From assembly GCF_007754155.1 (NCBI RefSeq), contig NZ_CP037423.1, forward strand, positions 2,232,001 to 2,296,000: a DNA stretch of 64,000 bases, given 5' to 3'. Of this stretch, positions 8,860 through 16,808 are shown one piece after another (within the stretch, counting starts at the first letter, position 1; each line of letters starts with the position of its first letter). The position numbers and the translations under genes are program-made. This DNA is from Stieleria neptunia (GTDB lineage Bacteria > Planctomycetota > Planctomycetia > Pirellulales > Pirellulaceae). Below the pieces are notes generated by a model, which made no database searches, had not been told where the DNA came from, and saw nothing but the letters and a program-made list of their open reading frames with translations.

Positions 8860-9708
8860 GTGGTCCGAACCGTCAACTCGTCCAACGGCATCCCTAGCGA
8901 AACCCGCTCATCCAGTGGTGGGCGTCGGGAGCGTTTGCGACGGATGGTGCGGCAGACGGGATTCGCGTCCTTGGGCGAGCTGGCCGAGTCGCTTTCGGTC
9001 AGCGAATCGACGGTCCGCCGCGACTTGGAGCAATTGGAGCGATCGGGCGATGTTCGCCGCACGCATGGCGGGGTGTTCTGGACCGGCGAGAGTGCAACGA
9101 TCCGGGCGTTCGAGGGCCGCAAGGACACGACGTGGACGGTGAAAGCCGCGATCGGAGCGGCGGCCGCGGAGCTGATCGAAGAGCACGACACGATCCTGTT
9201 GGACGGCGGCAGCACGACCTACGAATTGGCCCGCTGCCTGGTCGGTCGGCGACTGCAGGTCGTCACGAACAGCTTGCCAGTGGCACACTTGCTGTCCAGC
9301 AGTGATTCGATCGACCTGGTCACGATCGGCGGTTGCGTCCGCGGCCGGACGGCGGTGGCGATCGGCCCGATGGCCGAATCGATGCTCCGTCAGATCAACG
9401 TGCGGCTGGCGTTCTTGTCGGTCGCCGGGATCAACGAGCGTGGTTATTTCAACAACAACATGATGTTGGTCGAGAGCGAGAAAGCGATGTTGGCGTCCGC
9501 CGACCAGTCGTACGTCGTCACCGACCACACGAAGTTTGGCAAAGTCAGCTTGTCCCATCTGTGCCGGTTGGAGGACGTCCAGGGTGTCGTGACCGACTCC
9601 GGTCTGGCATCGCACTGGAAAAAGCGGATTGACGACGCCGGAGTCGAACTAGTGTTAGCAGACAACCGACGCAGCGACGAAACCGACACCGAATCAAAGA
9701 CAGATTGA
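8860..9708 (+). CDS. DeoR family transcriptional regulator of the microcompartment operon
   Basis: 282 residues. The N-terminal HTH reads RLRRMVRQTGFASLGELAES then SVSESTVRRDLEQLERSG, with the family hallmark RRTHGGVFW after it. The C-terminal sensor domain has DGGSTTYELARCL and ends in VTDSGL, the usual phospho-sugar-binding DeoR fold. DeoR repressors commonly respond to a phosphorylated sugar; here fuculose- or rhamnulose-1-phosphate would be logical. It starts at a GTG (8860); the next in-frame ATG (8944) would cut into the HTH. It lies 60 bases before pduL on the same strand, and a DeoR gene is part of the described planctomycete microcompartment locus. Repeated half-sites upstream suggest autoregulation. 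Confidence 0.92.
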   Translation: MVRTVNSSNGIPSETRSSSGGRRERLRRMVRQTGFASLGELAESLSVSESTVRRDLEQLERSGDVRRTHGGVFWTGESATIRAFEGRKDTTWTVKAAIGAAAAELIEEHDTILLDGGSTTYELARCLVGRRLQVVTNSLPVAHLLSSSDSIDLVTIGGCVRGRTAVAIGPMAESMLRQINVRLAFLSVAGINERGYFNNNMMLVESEKAMLASADQSYVVTDHTKFGKVSLSHLCRLEDVQGVVTDSGLASHWKKRIDDAGVELVLADNRRSDETDTESKTD

Positions 9709-9768
9709 GACCCGAACGTTTCGATCCTCTCCTCTACCTTCCCCCATCACCTCCCTTTCCCGAACCGA

Positions 9769-10503
9769 ATGAACGCGACTCAAATTGACCGCGCCCGAAT
9801 CGAATCACTGGTTCGTCGCGCGATCGCCGGCGGTAGCCTCGGCACTCCGTCGGCATCACGGCCCGACCTCGGCCTTTCCCAAGATCCGCCCGGTTGGGTC
9901 GACGGCAAGCCGAATCTGCGTGTCAGCATTTCGGCCCGACACGTTCACCTGACCGACGAGCACGTCGAAATCTTGTTCGGTGCCGGATCGGTTTTAGAGC
10001 CCGACAAAGATCTGTACCAGGACGGTTTTTATGCCGCCAAGCAGACGGTGATGATCGTCGGACCGCGGCGGCGGATGTTACCCAGCGTGCGGGTCTTGGG
10101 ACCGACGCGTGGAGCCAGTCAAGTCGAATTGGCGTTTACCGATTCGATCTCGTTGGGCATCGATGCACCGGTCCGCCACAGCGGCCACATCGACGGCACG
10201 CCCGGATGCGTGTTGGTCGGACCGGTCGGCAGCGTCCAGTTGGAACAGGGCGTGATCCGAGCGGCGCGTCACGTCCACATGAATTACTTTGACGCGGAGC
10301 ACTTCGGTGTTTCCAACGGTGACATGATGCAATTGAAAGTCACCAGTCACGAATGCACGACCGTGTTTGACGACGTGCTGGTGCGTGCCGATGAAGCGGC
10401 CAAGTTAGAGGTCCACATCGACACCGATGAGGGCAACGCGTGTTTCTTGGACGCCGCGTCCGAAGTCGAGCTGACCAAGGGCGGCTGCGGCTGTCACAAA
10501 TAG
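9769..10503 (+). CDS. pduL: PduL-type phosphate acyltransferase
   Basis: Converts an acyl-CoA to acyl-phosphate and recycles CoA inside the microcompartment; with this pathway lactyl-CoA is expected. 244 residues. The N-terminal helix [15 protein letters not shown] followed by a flexible Pro/Ser/Gly stretch looks like an encapsulation peptide. Two PduL halves carry the zinc-site motifs SARHVHLT (His58, His60) and [10 protein letters not shown] (His168, His170). The C-terminus ends in the Cys-rich CGCHK. Length is slightly above housekeeping PduL (about 210) because of the N-terminal extension. It follows the DeoR gene and precedes two shell genes. There is no Shine-Dalgarno; the leader is C/T-rich. 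Confidence 0.95.
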   Translation: MNATQIDRARIESLVRRAIAGGSLGTPSASRPDLGLSQDPPGWVDGKPNLRVSISARHVHLTDEHVEILFGAGSVLEPDKDLYQDGFYAAKQTVMIVGPRRRMLPSVRVLGPTRGASQVELAFTDSISLGIDAPVRHSGHIDGTPGCVLVGPVGSVQLEQGVIRAARHVHMNYFDAEHFGVSNGDMMQLKVTSHECTTVFDDVLVRADEAAKLEVHIDTDEGNACFLDAASEVELTKGGCGCHK

Positions 10504-10544
10504 TACTACCACCTCCTTTTCTCCTATCAATAGGCAGATTTCCA

Positions 10545-10844
10545 ATGGCGAAGAGTAATGAAGCACTCGGCATGATCGAGTGCAAAGGGTTTGTTTCCCT
10601 GGTCGAAGCGGCCGACGCAATGTTGAAAGCGGCGAACGTCGAATTCTTGGGCTGGGACAAGGTCGGCAGCGGTCTGGTCAGCATTTTTGTCAGCGGTGAC
10701 GTTGCCGCGGTCAAAGCCGCGACCGACGCCGGTGCAGCGGCGGCCGGACGGATCGGCGAAGTCGTCAGCGTGCAAGTCATTCCCCGACCGCACGATGATT
10801 TGACCAAGGTCCTCAAGACCAGCGCGCCGACGGCGAAGAAATAG
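10545..10844 (+). CDS. BMC-H shell protein 1
   Basis: Single BMC-domain protein that forms hexagonal tiles of the compartment shell. 99 residues from ATG 10545: [21 protein letters not shown] opens the domain, then the pore loop KVGSG (residues 39-43), then [18 protein letters not shown] and the terminal VIPRPHDDL strand. A longer open frame begins at 10440, inside pduL, but the homology begins exactly at MAKSNEALG, so the ATG is preferred. The C-terminal TSAPTAKK tail is short. It is 41 bases after pduL; the spacer is pyrimidine-rich and lacks a normal ribosome site. It differs from the second BMC-H in its pore loop. Confidence 0.96.
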   Translation: MAKSNEALGMIECKGFVSLVEAADAMLKAANVEFLGWDKVGSGLVSIFVSGDVAAVKAATDAGAAAAGRIGEVVSVQVIPRPHDDLTKVLKTSAPTAKK

Positions 10845-10936
10845 TGGCCGCCAAGCAACAACGGCCGCCCAGCGATCGTGTCGTCCGGCGCGATCGAACC
10901 ACCCCCTCCACAACAATTGAAAGAAACAGAACCAAG

Positions 10937-11206
10937 ATGAATGACGCAATCGGATTGATCGAAACCAAGGGTTTGCTGGCACTGATCGAAGCGACCGACG
11001 CGATGGCCAAGGCGGCCAACGTTGAAATCGTCAAACGAGTCGACATCGGCGGCGCGTATTGCACCACCGTGGTCAGCGGAGACGTCGGCAGCGTTCGCGC
11101 CGCGGTCGAAGCCGGTGCCAACGCGGCCTCGCAAGTCGGCGAGCTGGTCTCCAGCCACGTGATCCCTCGTCCCGCCGAAGGTGTTGCGAAAGCTTTTTTG
11201 GCTTAA
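10937..11206 (+). CDS. BMC-H shell protein 2
   Basis: 89 residues from ATG 10937, a minimal BMC domain: NDAIGLIETKGLLALIEATD, pore-region DIGGAY (residues 36-41), SGDVGSVRAAVEAGANAAS, and the final SHVIPRP strand. The pore loop is different from that of BMC-H 1 (KVGSG), so the two hexamers should have pores of different chemistry. The first 31 codons of the upstream-extended frame (from 10844) have no BMC similarity and are rejected. It lies 92 bases after BMC-H 1 and before the acetate-kinase homologue. Two BMC-H and three BMC-P genes is the shell composition described for planctomycete compartments. Confidence 0.96.
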   Translation: MNDAIGLIETKGLLALIEATDAMAKAANVEIVKRVDIGGAYCTTVVSGDVGSVRAAVEAGANAASQVGELVSSHVIPRPAEGVAKAFLA

Positions 11207-11304
11207 ACGTCACCCCGCCCGGCGAGTCGCGAGACCGCCCGCGGGATGACGAACGCACGCTGACGTCTACGACAGACCCCAACTCATCGCGGAGGGTACC
11301 GCCA

Positions 11305-12537
11305 GTGCTCGTACTGGTTGCAAACCTGGGATCGACCAGTTTCAAGTATCGGTTGTTCGAAATGACCGATGATGGAGCCATCGACGACATTCAAAACGCA
11401 CGTTGCCTTGCCAAAGGCGCGGTCGAGCGGATCGGCGATGCGCAGAGCAAGTGCACGGTTGAGATCGGTGATTGGTCCAACGAGCTGACGATGTCGGTCC
11501 CCGATCACGGGGTGGCCGTCCAAGCCTGCTTGGATCAGCTGACCGACCCCGAAAACGGTGCCATCGAAGATGCGTCCCAGGTCGCCGCGATCGGTTTCAA
11601 GGCCGTTCACGGCGGACGACTCTCGGGCGTGTTTGTGGTCGACGATCAAGTGCTCGATGCGATGGCCGAGATGAATGCCGCCGCACCGGCACACAACCCG
11701 CCTTACATCGCGGCGATGAAAACCTTGCAGGCCCGGTTCCCGGATCTGCCGCTGGTCGCCGCCTTCGAAACCGATTTTCACCAAACGATTCCCGCGGCGC
11801 GGAAGGAATACGCGATCCCACGTCAGTGGGCCGACGAATTCCACATTCGAAAGTGGGGATTCCACGGTGCCAGCCACCGCTACATCGCTTTCCGCAGTGC
11901 AGAGATCCTGGGCCGTCAAGATGCCCGTGTGATCTCCTGTCACTTGGGCGGCAGCAGTTCGATCACCGCCATCGAAAATCGACAAAGCGTCCAGACGACG
12001 ATGGGGATGACACCCCAAACGGGTCTGCCGCAGAACAACCGCGTCGGTGATTTCGACCCCTTCGCCTTGCCCCTGATCTTGCAGCGGACCGGTTTGTCCT
12101 TGGACGAAGCGTTGCAAGAACTGGCCAGCAAAGGCGGATTGTTAGGATTGAGCAACCGCAGCGGTGACATCCGCGATGTCGAACAAGCGGCGTCCGAAGG
12201 TGATTCCCAATCCCAATTGGCCTTGGATGTCTTCATCGAAGAGATCCGGCGTCACCTGGGCGGAATGCTGGTCGCGCTCGGCGGTGCCGATGCGATCGTG
12301 TTCACCGGCGGCATCGGTGAAAACGACACGCTGGTCCGCGGTCGCGTCTGTGCGGGGTTGGAACAGCTGGGCATTGTCGTCGATCCGGCGGCCAACGAAG
12401 GCCTGCGTGATCGCACCAACGATCTCGGTGAAGCGTCGTTCCACGCCGGCGATTCCAAAACTCAATTGTGGGTGATCCCGACCAACGAAGAAGTGATCGT
12501 GGCCAGGCAGACCCTGCATGCGTTGAAGCATTCGTGA
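11305..12537 (+). CDS. Acetate kinase homologue of the microcompartment operon
   Basis: Acetokinase-family enzyme expected to make ATP from the acyl-phosphate produced by PduL, probably lactyl-phosphate. The start is taken as GTG 11305 because a GGAGGG (11291-11296) lies 8 bases upstream and the fold begins with VLVANLGSTSFKYRLFE; an in-frame extension to 11059 overlaps BMC-H 2 and has no homology. 410 residues. Seen: ETDFHQTIP, KWGFHGASHRY, CHLGGSSSITAIENRQS and VFTGGIGEND. These match AckA blocks, but the nucleotide loop HLGNGAS of standard enzymes reads HLGGSSS, and NLGSTSFKYRLFE replaces NxGSSSLK. The enzyme is thus a divergent branch, consistent with a non-acetate substrate. No encapsulation peptide is evident, so it may work outside the shell. 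Confidence 0.9.
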   Translation: MLVLVANLGSTSFKYRLFEMTDDGAIDDIQNARCLAKGAVERIGDAQSKCTVEIGDWSNELTMSVPDHGVAVQACLDQLTDPENGAIEDASQVAAIGFKAVHGGRLSGVFVVDDQVLDAMAEMNAAAPAHNPPYIAAMKTLQARFPDLPLVAAFETDFHQTIPAARKEYAIPRQWADEFHIRKWGFHGASHRYIAFRSAEILGRQDARVISCHLGGSSSITAIENRQSVQTTMGMTPQTGLPQNNRVGDFDPFALPLILQRTGLSLDEALQELASKGGLLGLSNRSGDIRDVEQAASEGDSQSQLALDVFIEEIRRHLGGMLVALGGADAIVFTGGIGENDTLVRGRVCAGLEQLGIVVDPAANEGLRDRTNDLGEASFHAGDSKTQLWVIPTNEEVIVARQTLHALKHS

Positions 12538-12580
12538 AGCCGACCTTTCATCTCCCTTACCCCCAACGAGCCTGACACGA

Positions 12581-12904
12581 ATGTTCATCGCCCGAGTCAC
12601 CGGATCGGTCGTCAGCACTCAAAAGGTTGCGACGATGACGGGTCACAAATTGCTGGTCGTCGAGCCGTATCGGCTGGATGACAAAAAGCGTCAATCGCTC
12701 GTCACAACCGGCAGAACGTTTATCGCCGTCGACACCTTGGGTGCCGGCGAGAACGATTTTGTCTTGATCACCCAAGGCAGCAGCGCACGATTGACGCCGG
12801 AAACAAAGGTTTTACCCATCGACGCCGTCATCATTGGGATCGTCGATCAAGTCCACATCGACAAGTTCAGCGTTTACTCGCGCAACGAATCAAACGACCG
12901 TTAG
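12581..12904 (+). CDS. BMC-P (EutN/CcmL) pentameric vertex protein 1
   Basis: 107 residues. Forms pentamers that cap the vertices of the shell. The EutN/CcmL pattern is clear: FIARVTGSVVSTQK, GHKLLVVEPY, then FIAVDTLGAGENDFVLITQG and SSAR, followed by DAVIIGIVDQVHID. It is the most canonical of the three BMC-P proteins in this operon. The C-terminal tail FSVYSRNESNDR is slightly longer than usual. It begins 43 bases after the kinase gene in a C/T-rich spacer with no ribosome site. Three different pentamers are characteristic of the planctomycete/verrucomicrobial locus. Confidence 0.95.
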   Translation: MFIARVTGSVVSTQKVATMTGHKLLVVEPYRLDDKKRQSLVTTGRTFIAVDTLGAGENDFVLITQGSSARLTPETKVLPIDAVIIGIVDQVHIDKFSVYSRNESNDR

Positions 12905-12969
12905 ACCGCCCCGCCACGCTCGAGCGCGGTCGCGGCACGCCGACATCCACCCACAACTAGCAACCCACC

Positions 12970-14403
12970 ATGCAATACGACGAAACCCTGATCCGAAACG
13001 TAGTCGCACAGGTCCTGGCCGAGGTCGGTCCGATGCCACCGGGGAACGGAGCGGCCAAGCAGGCGGCTTCGGCCGGCGGTCACCACGGCGTGTTCTACGA
13101 TGCCGAGTCGGCCGTCACGGCGGCACGTGCGGCGTTTGAGCAACTTCGCGAAAGGACCCTGGCCGATCGCAAACGGATCATCGACGTCATCCGGCGGATC
13201 TCGATCGAGCAATGCGAAGAGCTCGGTACGATGGAGATGGAAGAAACCAAGATCGGTCGTCTGGAACACAAAATCGAAAAACTGAAGACCCTGGGCGAGC
13301 AAACGCCCGGCGTCGAGTTCCTCGAAACCAAAGCCTTCAGTGGCGACTACGGTCTGGCCGTGATCGACCGCGCCCCGTTTGGCGTCATCGGTGCGATCAC
13401 GCCGGTCACTCACAGTTTGCCCACCATCACCGGCAACGCGGTCAGCATGATCGCCGGCGGGAACACCGTCGTCGTCAATCCCCACCCGTCGGGCAAAAAA
13501 GTCGCCGCCGAAGGCGTACGTCGGTTCAACGAAGCGATCGCGGCGGAAATCGGGATCGACAATCTGATCTGCGTGATCGCCGAACCGACGTTGGAATCGG
13601 CCGAAGCGTTGTTCAAACACCGCAGCGTCGCGTTGATCTGTGTCACCGGCGGCCCCGCGGTCGGCCGTGCGGCACTCAACAGCGGCAAACGCGCCATCGT
13701 CGCCGGACCGGGCAACCCGCCGGTCGTCGTCGATGAAACGGCCGACCTGGATCTGGCCGCCCGATCGATCATCACCGGCGGCGCTTATGACAACAACCTG
13801 CTGTGCATCGCCGAAAAAGAAGTCTTCGTCGTCGATTCGGTCTTCGATGCGATGATGGACGCGATGCGACGCGCCGGTGCCGTGCAACTCAACGCCGCAC
13901 AAATCGCCGAACTGACGTCCAAAGCGATCGTCACCGTCGGCGATGACCAACACGATGCGGCCTGCAAAGACTACATCGGCAAGGACGCATCGTTCCTGGC
14001 CGCCGCCGCCGGCGTCTCGGTCCCCCCGGAAACCGAATTGGTGTTCGGGGAAACCGACGAGCATCACCCGTTCGTCAGCGTCGAGCAAATGATGCCGTTC
14101 ATGCCCTTCGTTCGCGCCCGCGACGTCGATCACGCGATCGCGATGGCCAAACACTACGAACACGGCTTCCGCCACACCGCGATCATCCACTCGCGCAATG
14201 TTCGCAACATGACCAAGATGGGACGCGAACTGGATACCACGCTGTACGTCAAGAACGGACCCTGCATGGCATCGCTCGGCCTGGGCGGCGAAGGCTACCT
14301 GTCGTTCTCCATCGCCGGGCCGACCGGCGAAGGCGTCACCACACCGACCACGTTCACCCGCGAACGACGCTGCAGCATGATCGGCGAACTGCGGGTGGTC
14401 TGA
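12970..14403 (+). CDS. CoA-acylating aldehyde dehydrogenase (PduP-like)
   Basis: Oxidises an aldehyde to its acyl-CoA with NAD+; lactaldehyde is the expected substrate here. 477 residues. N-terminal ETLIRNVVAQVLAEVG (5-20) plus a Pro/Gly/Ala linker is a typical encapsulation peptide that targets the enzyme to the lumen. Catalytic-domain marks: PFGVIGAITPVTHSLPT, AGGNTVVVNPHP, CVTGGPAVGRAAL, VAGPGNPPVVVDETAD and the catalytic Cys279 in NNLLCIAEKE. The active-site setting is that of EutE/PduP. Its gene lies between two BMC-P genes. The stop codon overlaps the start of an AAGTTTC tandem repeat. Confidence 0.95.
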   Translation: MQYDETLIRNVVAQVLAEVGPMPPGNGAAKQAASAGGHHGVFYDAESAVTAARAAFEQLRERTLADRKRIIDVIRRISIEQCEELGTMEMEETKIGRLEHKIEKLKTLGEQTPGVEFLETKAFSGDYGLAVIDRAPFGVIGAITPVTHSLPTITGNAVSMIAGGNTVVVNPHPSGKKVAAEGVRRFNEAIAAEIGIDNLICVIAEPTLESAEALFKHRSVALICVTGGPAVGRAALNSGKRAIVAGPGNPPVVVDETADLDLAARSIITGGAYDNNLLCIAEKEVFVVDSVFDAMMDAMRRAGAVQLNAAQIAELTSKAIVTVGDDQHDAACKDYIGKDASFLAAAAGVSVPPETELVFGETDEHHPFVSVEQMMPFMPFVRARDVDHAIAMAKHYEHGFRHTAIIHSRNVRNMTKMGRELDTTLYVKNGPCMASLGLGGEGYLSFSIAGPTGEGVTTPTTFTRERRCSMIGELRVV

Positions 14404-14458
14404 AGTTTCAAGTTTCAAGTTTCAAGTTTCAAGTTTCAAGTTTCAAGTTTCAAGTTTC
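14403..14458. repeat. (AAGTTTC)x8 tandem repeat inside the operon
   Basis: Eight perfect copies of the heptamer AAGTTTC. The first base is the last base of the aldehyde dehydrogenase stop codon, and the array ends 29 bases before the next BMC-P start. Copy number could change by slippage. Since it is intergenic it would alter spacing, not frame. Confidence 0.95.
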
Positions 14459-14487
14459 ACGACTTGGGATTTCAGTTGGTTTAACAA

Positions 14488-14754
14488 ATGCAACCTGCGA
14501 TTGTCCTCGGATCGACCCGCGCCACCGTCAAGCATGAAAGCTTGGTCGGCATGCGTTTGGTCGTCTTGCAGCCGATCGGGGCGGATGAGAACGCCGACGG
14601 GCCGCCGCTGATTGCGTTGGACCAACTCGGTTCACGCAAGGGCGATCACGTGATGATCACCAGCGACGGTTCGTATGCCCGCGAGGCCTGCAACCACGAT
14701 CTGACGCCGGCCCGTTGGACGGTGATCGGATTGATCGACGACATCGAAGCTTAG
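14488..14754 (+). CDS. BMC-P (EutN/CcmL) pentameric vertex protein 2
   Basis: 88 residues: AIVLGSTRATVKHESLVGMR opens the EutN/CcmL fold, then LVVLQPIGADENADG, LIALDQLGSRKGDHVMITSDGS and a closing VIGLIDDIEA strand. The usual SSAR after the loop reads SYAR, still within the family. It is a shorter, more divergent pentamer than BMC-P 1. It follows the AAGTTTC array and precedes the unassigned cargo candidate by about 50 bases. Pentamer paralogues in one operon probably assemble at different vertices or as mixed caps; which is unknown. Confidence 0.92.
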   Translation: MQPAIVLGSTRATVKHESLVGMRLVVLQPIGADENADGPPLIALDQLGSRKGDHVMITSDGSYAREACNHDLTPARWTVIGLIDDIEA

Positions 14755-14805
14755 GCTACTGCACCCGAAACCCCGCACCCTGACACCCAACCCAAATATT
14801 CGCAC

Positions 14806-15453
14806 GTGACCCGCCTTTCATACGACCGCAGCAACGAAACAGCGATGATCGCTGAGATTGCGCGCCAGGTGATTCGGCGGCTGCGTGAAAGTACGTCGGT
14901 TCCAACCGCCTCTGCCCCAGCCAGCCCGTCGCCGAACGGCGGCGAAAAGCTGATCACGATCGAAACCTTGGACCGTTATGCGGCGACGGGCCAGATCCTC
15001 GCGGCCGAAGGCGCGGTTATCACCCCGGCGGCCCGCGAAGAAGCGGCGCAGCGGGGCATCCAAATTCAACACGCCGCGTCGAGCGGTGCGTCGCCCACCG
15101 GCGTCGCGGATGCCCAAGCGGACACGCCGCCGGCAACGCAATCGCTGGTGCCGCAGTCGCTCGGCAATCAACTCGCTCGGCGTGGAATCACGTTGCCGGC
15201 CGATGTCGAGATCCTGTGGACCGACGAGCCCTCCGCGGAAGTGTACCGCCGTTGCAGCGGTGGACAGCGTGCCGCGATGGTCGGCGCCCTGTCGGACGTC
15301 GAACGATTCGCCGGCGAACTCTCGCCCAACGTTTGGGTTTTGGACCGCCAGAAACTGAATCTGGTCGCGGCGGTCAACGTGGCGGCTCGGATCGCACGTT
15401 GCCCAGCACCGGATGCCTCGGCGGTGTCGCAAACTCTCGGAGGTTCCCGATGA
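14806..15453 (+). CDS. Unassigned microcompartment-associated protein, probable cargo
   Basis: 215 residues from GTG 14806, or 202 from ATG 14845. I do not recognise a named family with confidence. After ATG 14845 the sequence MIAEIARQVIRRLRES is amphipathic and followed by a Ser/Ala/Pro linker (STSVPTASAPASPSP), exactly the design of encapsulation peptides on PduL and the aldehyde dehydrogenase of this operon. Then comes LITIETLDRYAATGQILAAEG with VITPAAREEAAQRGI, a motif-like segment reminiscent of other microcompartment proteins, a second low-complexity linker, and a C-terminal domain of about 90 residues (LARRGITLPADVEILW to AARIARCP). The C-terminal part has a faint resemblance to RpiB/LacAB sugar isomerase ends; unproven. 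Its stop overlaps the next start (ATGA), so it is translationally coupled to BMC-P 3. Confidence 0.75.
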   Translation: MTRLSYDRSNETAMIAEIARQVIRRLRESTSVPTASAPASPSPNGGEKLITIETLDRYAATGQILAAEGAVITPAAREEAAQRGIQIQHAASSGASPTGVADAQADTPPATQSLVPQSLGNQLARRGITLPADVEILWTDEPSAEVYRRCSGGQRAAMVGALSDVERFAGELSPNVWVLDRQKLNLVAAVNVAARIARCPAPDASAVSQTLGGSR

Positions 15454-15728
15454 AACTGGCACGCACCATCGGCTCGATCACGCTTTCCAAGTCGCATCCC
15501 GCGATGGCCAACGCCAAGCTGCGTCTGGTCGAGGTCGTTGATTCGATCGAACGGGTCGACACCGAACCGCTCGGCGGGGACACGATCGTGGCCTGGGACT
15601 TGTGCAGCACCGGACTGGGCGACCTGGTCGCCTTGGCCGAAGGCCCCGAGGCCGCCCAGCCGTTTAAGCCAGACGTCAAACCCTTGGACGCTTCGATTGT
15701 CGCCTTGCTGGACGAGGTTGAATTGTAG
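15450..15728 (+). CDS. BMC-P (EutN/CcmL) pentameric vertex protein 3
   Basis: 92 residues from ATG 15450, which overlaps the previous stop by ATGA and has a good GGAGG (15439-15443) six bases upstream, the clearest ribosome site in the operon besides that of the kinase. The fold reads MKLARTIGSITLSKSHPAM, LRLVEVVDSIERV, IVAWDLCSTGLGDLVALAEG and SIVALLDEVEL. It is the most divergent of the three BMC-P proteins. A frame extension back to 15216 overlaps the upstream gene and has no homology. It completes the set of two BMC-H plus three BMC-P. Confidence 0.92.
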   Translation: MKLARTIGSITLSKSHPAMANAKLRLVEVVDSIERVDTEPLGGDTIVAWDLCSTGLGDLVALAEGPEAAQPFKPDVKPLDASIVALLDEVEL

Positions 15729-15796
15729 CCCGTTTCTCTCAAACGTTTCGACCACCACACCACACCACACACGTTCCACTGTCACTCGAGAATCCC

Positions 15797-16666
15797 ATGC
15801 AAAATATCCACAAGATCAAACAGGACATGTGCGACATCGGCCGTCGCATTTACAATCGCCAGTTCGCCGCGGCCAACGACGGCAACATCACCGTGCGGAT
15901 CAGCGACAACGAAGTCCTGTGCACGCCGACGTTGCACTGCAAAGGGTTCTTGACGCCCGAAGACATTTCCACCGTCGACATGACGGGCAAGCAGATCGCC
16001 GGTCGCAAGAAACGATCCAGCGAAGCGTTGCTGCACCTGGAAATCTACAAACAACGCGAAGACATTCGCAGCGTGGTTCACTGCCACCCGCCGCACGCGA
16101 CCGCGTTTGCGATCGCACGCGAGCCGATCCCGCAGTGCATCTTGCCCGAGGTCGAGGTGTTCTTGGGCGATGTGCCGATCACCAAGTATGAAACGCCCGG
16201 CGGTCAGGCGTTTGCCGATACGATTATTCCTTTCGTCGCCAAGACCAACGTCATGATTCTGGCCAACCACGGCACGGTCAGCTATGGCGAAACCGTCGAA
16301 CAGGCCTACTGGTGGACGGAGATCCTGGATTCCTATTGCCGCATGTTGATGCTGGCCAAACAACTCGGCAACGTGTCGTATCTGGATCAACAGAAATCGA
16401 AAGAACTGTTGGATCTGAAAGACCAATGGGGATACAAGGACCCGCGGAACACCAAGGAGTACGAGGATTGCGACATCTGTGCCAACGACATCTTCCGCGA
16501 CTCGTGGAAAGAGTCGGGTGTCGAGCGGCGTGCGTTCACCCCGCCACCGGCGATGCCGGCCCAACCGGCCAGTTCCGGAAACGGCCAAGCGATGCCGGCC
16601 GGTATCGATGAAGAGCAGCTCGTCAAACTGATCACCGACGAAGTGATGCGGCAGATGAAGGCTTAG
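15797..16666 (+). CDS. Class II aldolase (fuculose/rhamnulose-1-phosphate type) with encapsulation peptide
   Basis: Cleaves a 1-phospho-ketose to dihydroxyacetone phosphate and L-lactaldehyde; this makes the aldehyde the compartment has to contain. 289 residues. Seen: ANDGNITVR, then TLHCKGFLTPED, RSSEALLH with Glu76, VVHCHPPHATAF with His95 and His97, and ANHGTVSYG with His158; these are the catalytic Glu and zinc ligands of the aldolase/adducin fold. The core is about 215 residues in the family; here a C-terminal extension with Pro/Ala linker ends in DEEQLVKLITDEVMRQMKA, an amphipathic encapsulation peptide. In Planctopirus limnophila the corresponding locus serves L-fucose and L-rhamnose. 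The kinase and isomerase for those sugars are not in this window. Confidence 0.93.
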   Translation: MQNIHKIKQDMCDIGRRIYNRQFAAANDGNITVRISDNEVLCTPTLHCKGFLTPEDISTVDMTGKQIAGRKKRSSEALLHLEIYKQREDIRSVVHCHPPHATAFAIAREPIPQCILPEVEVFLGDVPITKYETPGGQAFADTIIPFVAKTNVMILANHGTVSYGETVEQAYWWTEILDSYCRMLMLAKQLGNVSYLDQQKSKELLDLKDQWGYKDPRNTKEYEDCDICANDIFRDSWKESGVERRAFTPPPAMPAQPASSGNGQAMPAGIDEEQLVKLITDEVMRQMKA

Positions 16667-16701
16667 TCACGTTGGCGGGATCGGCTTCCAGCCTGTCAAC
16701 A

Positions 16702-16757
16702 GTGGGATAGGCTTCCAGCCTGTCAATGCTGAACAACAGGCTTTCAGCCTATCCCAC
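16702..16757. repeat. Inverted repeat between aldolase and dehydrogenase genes
   Basis: Arms 16702-16723 (core GGGATAGGCTTCCAGCCTGT) and 16736-16757 pair with one mismatch around a 12-base loop; a half copy precedes at 16678-16698. A relative lies at 37845-37901. This REP-like hairpin could lower readthrough into, or stabilise the transcript before, the dehydrogenase gene. Confidence 0.8.
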
Positions 16758-16808
16758 CAACTCCGCCGCGACTCCACTCCCCAACATCCTCTCAATCAAT
16801 CAAACATC

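Noticed and set aside
10440..10544. N-terminal extension of BMC-H 1
   Set aside because: Overlaps pduL and lacks homology; the family begins at ATG 10545.
11059..11304. N-terminal extension of the acetate-kinase homologue
   Set aside because: Out-of-frame translation of BMC-H 2 and spacer; GTG 11305 has a ribosome site and matches the family start.
12901..14418. 505-residue frame antisense to the aldehyde dehydrogenase
   Set aside because: Shadow of a strongly supported gene; composition follows codon bias of the other strand.
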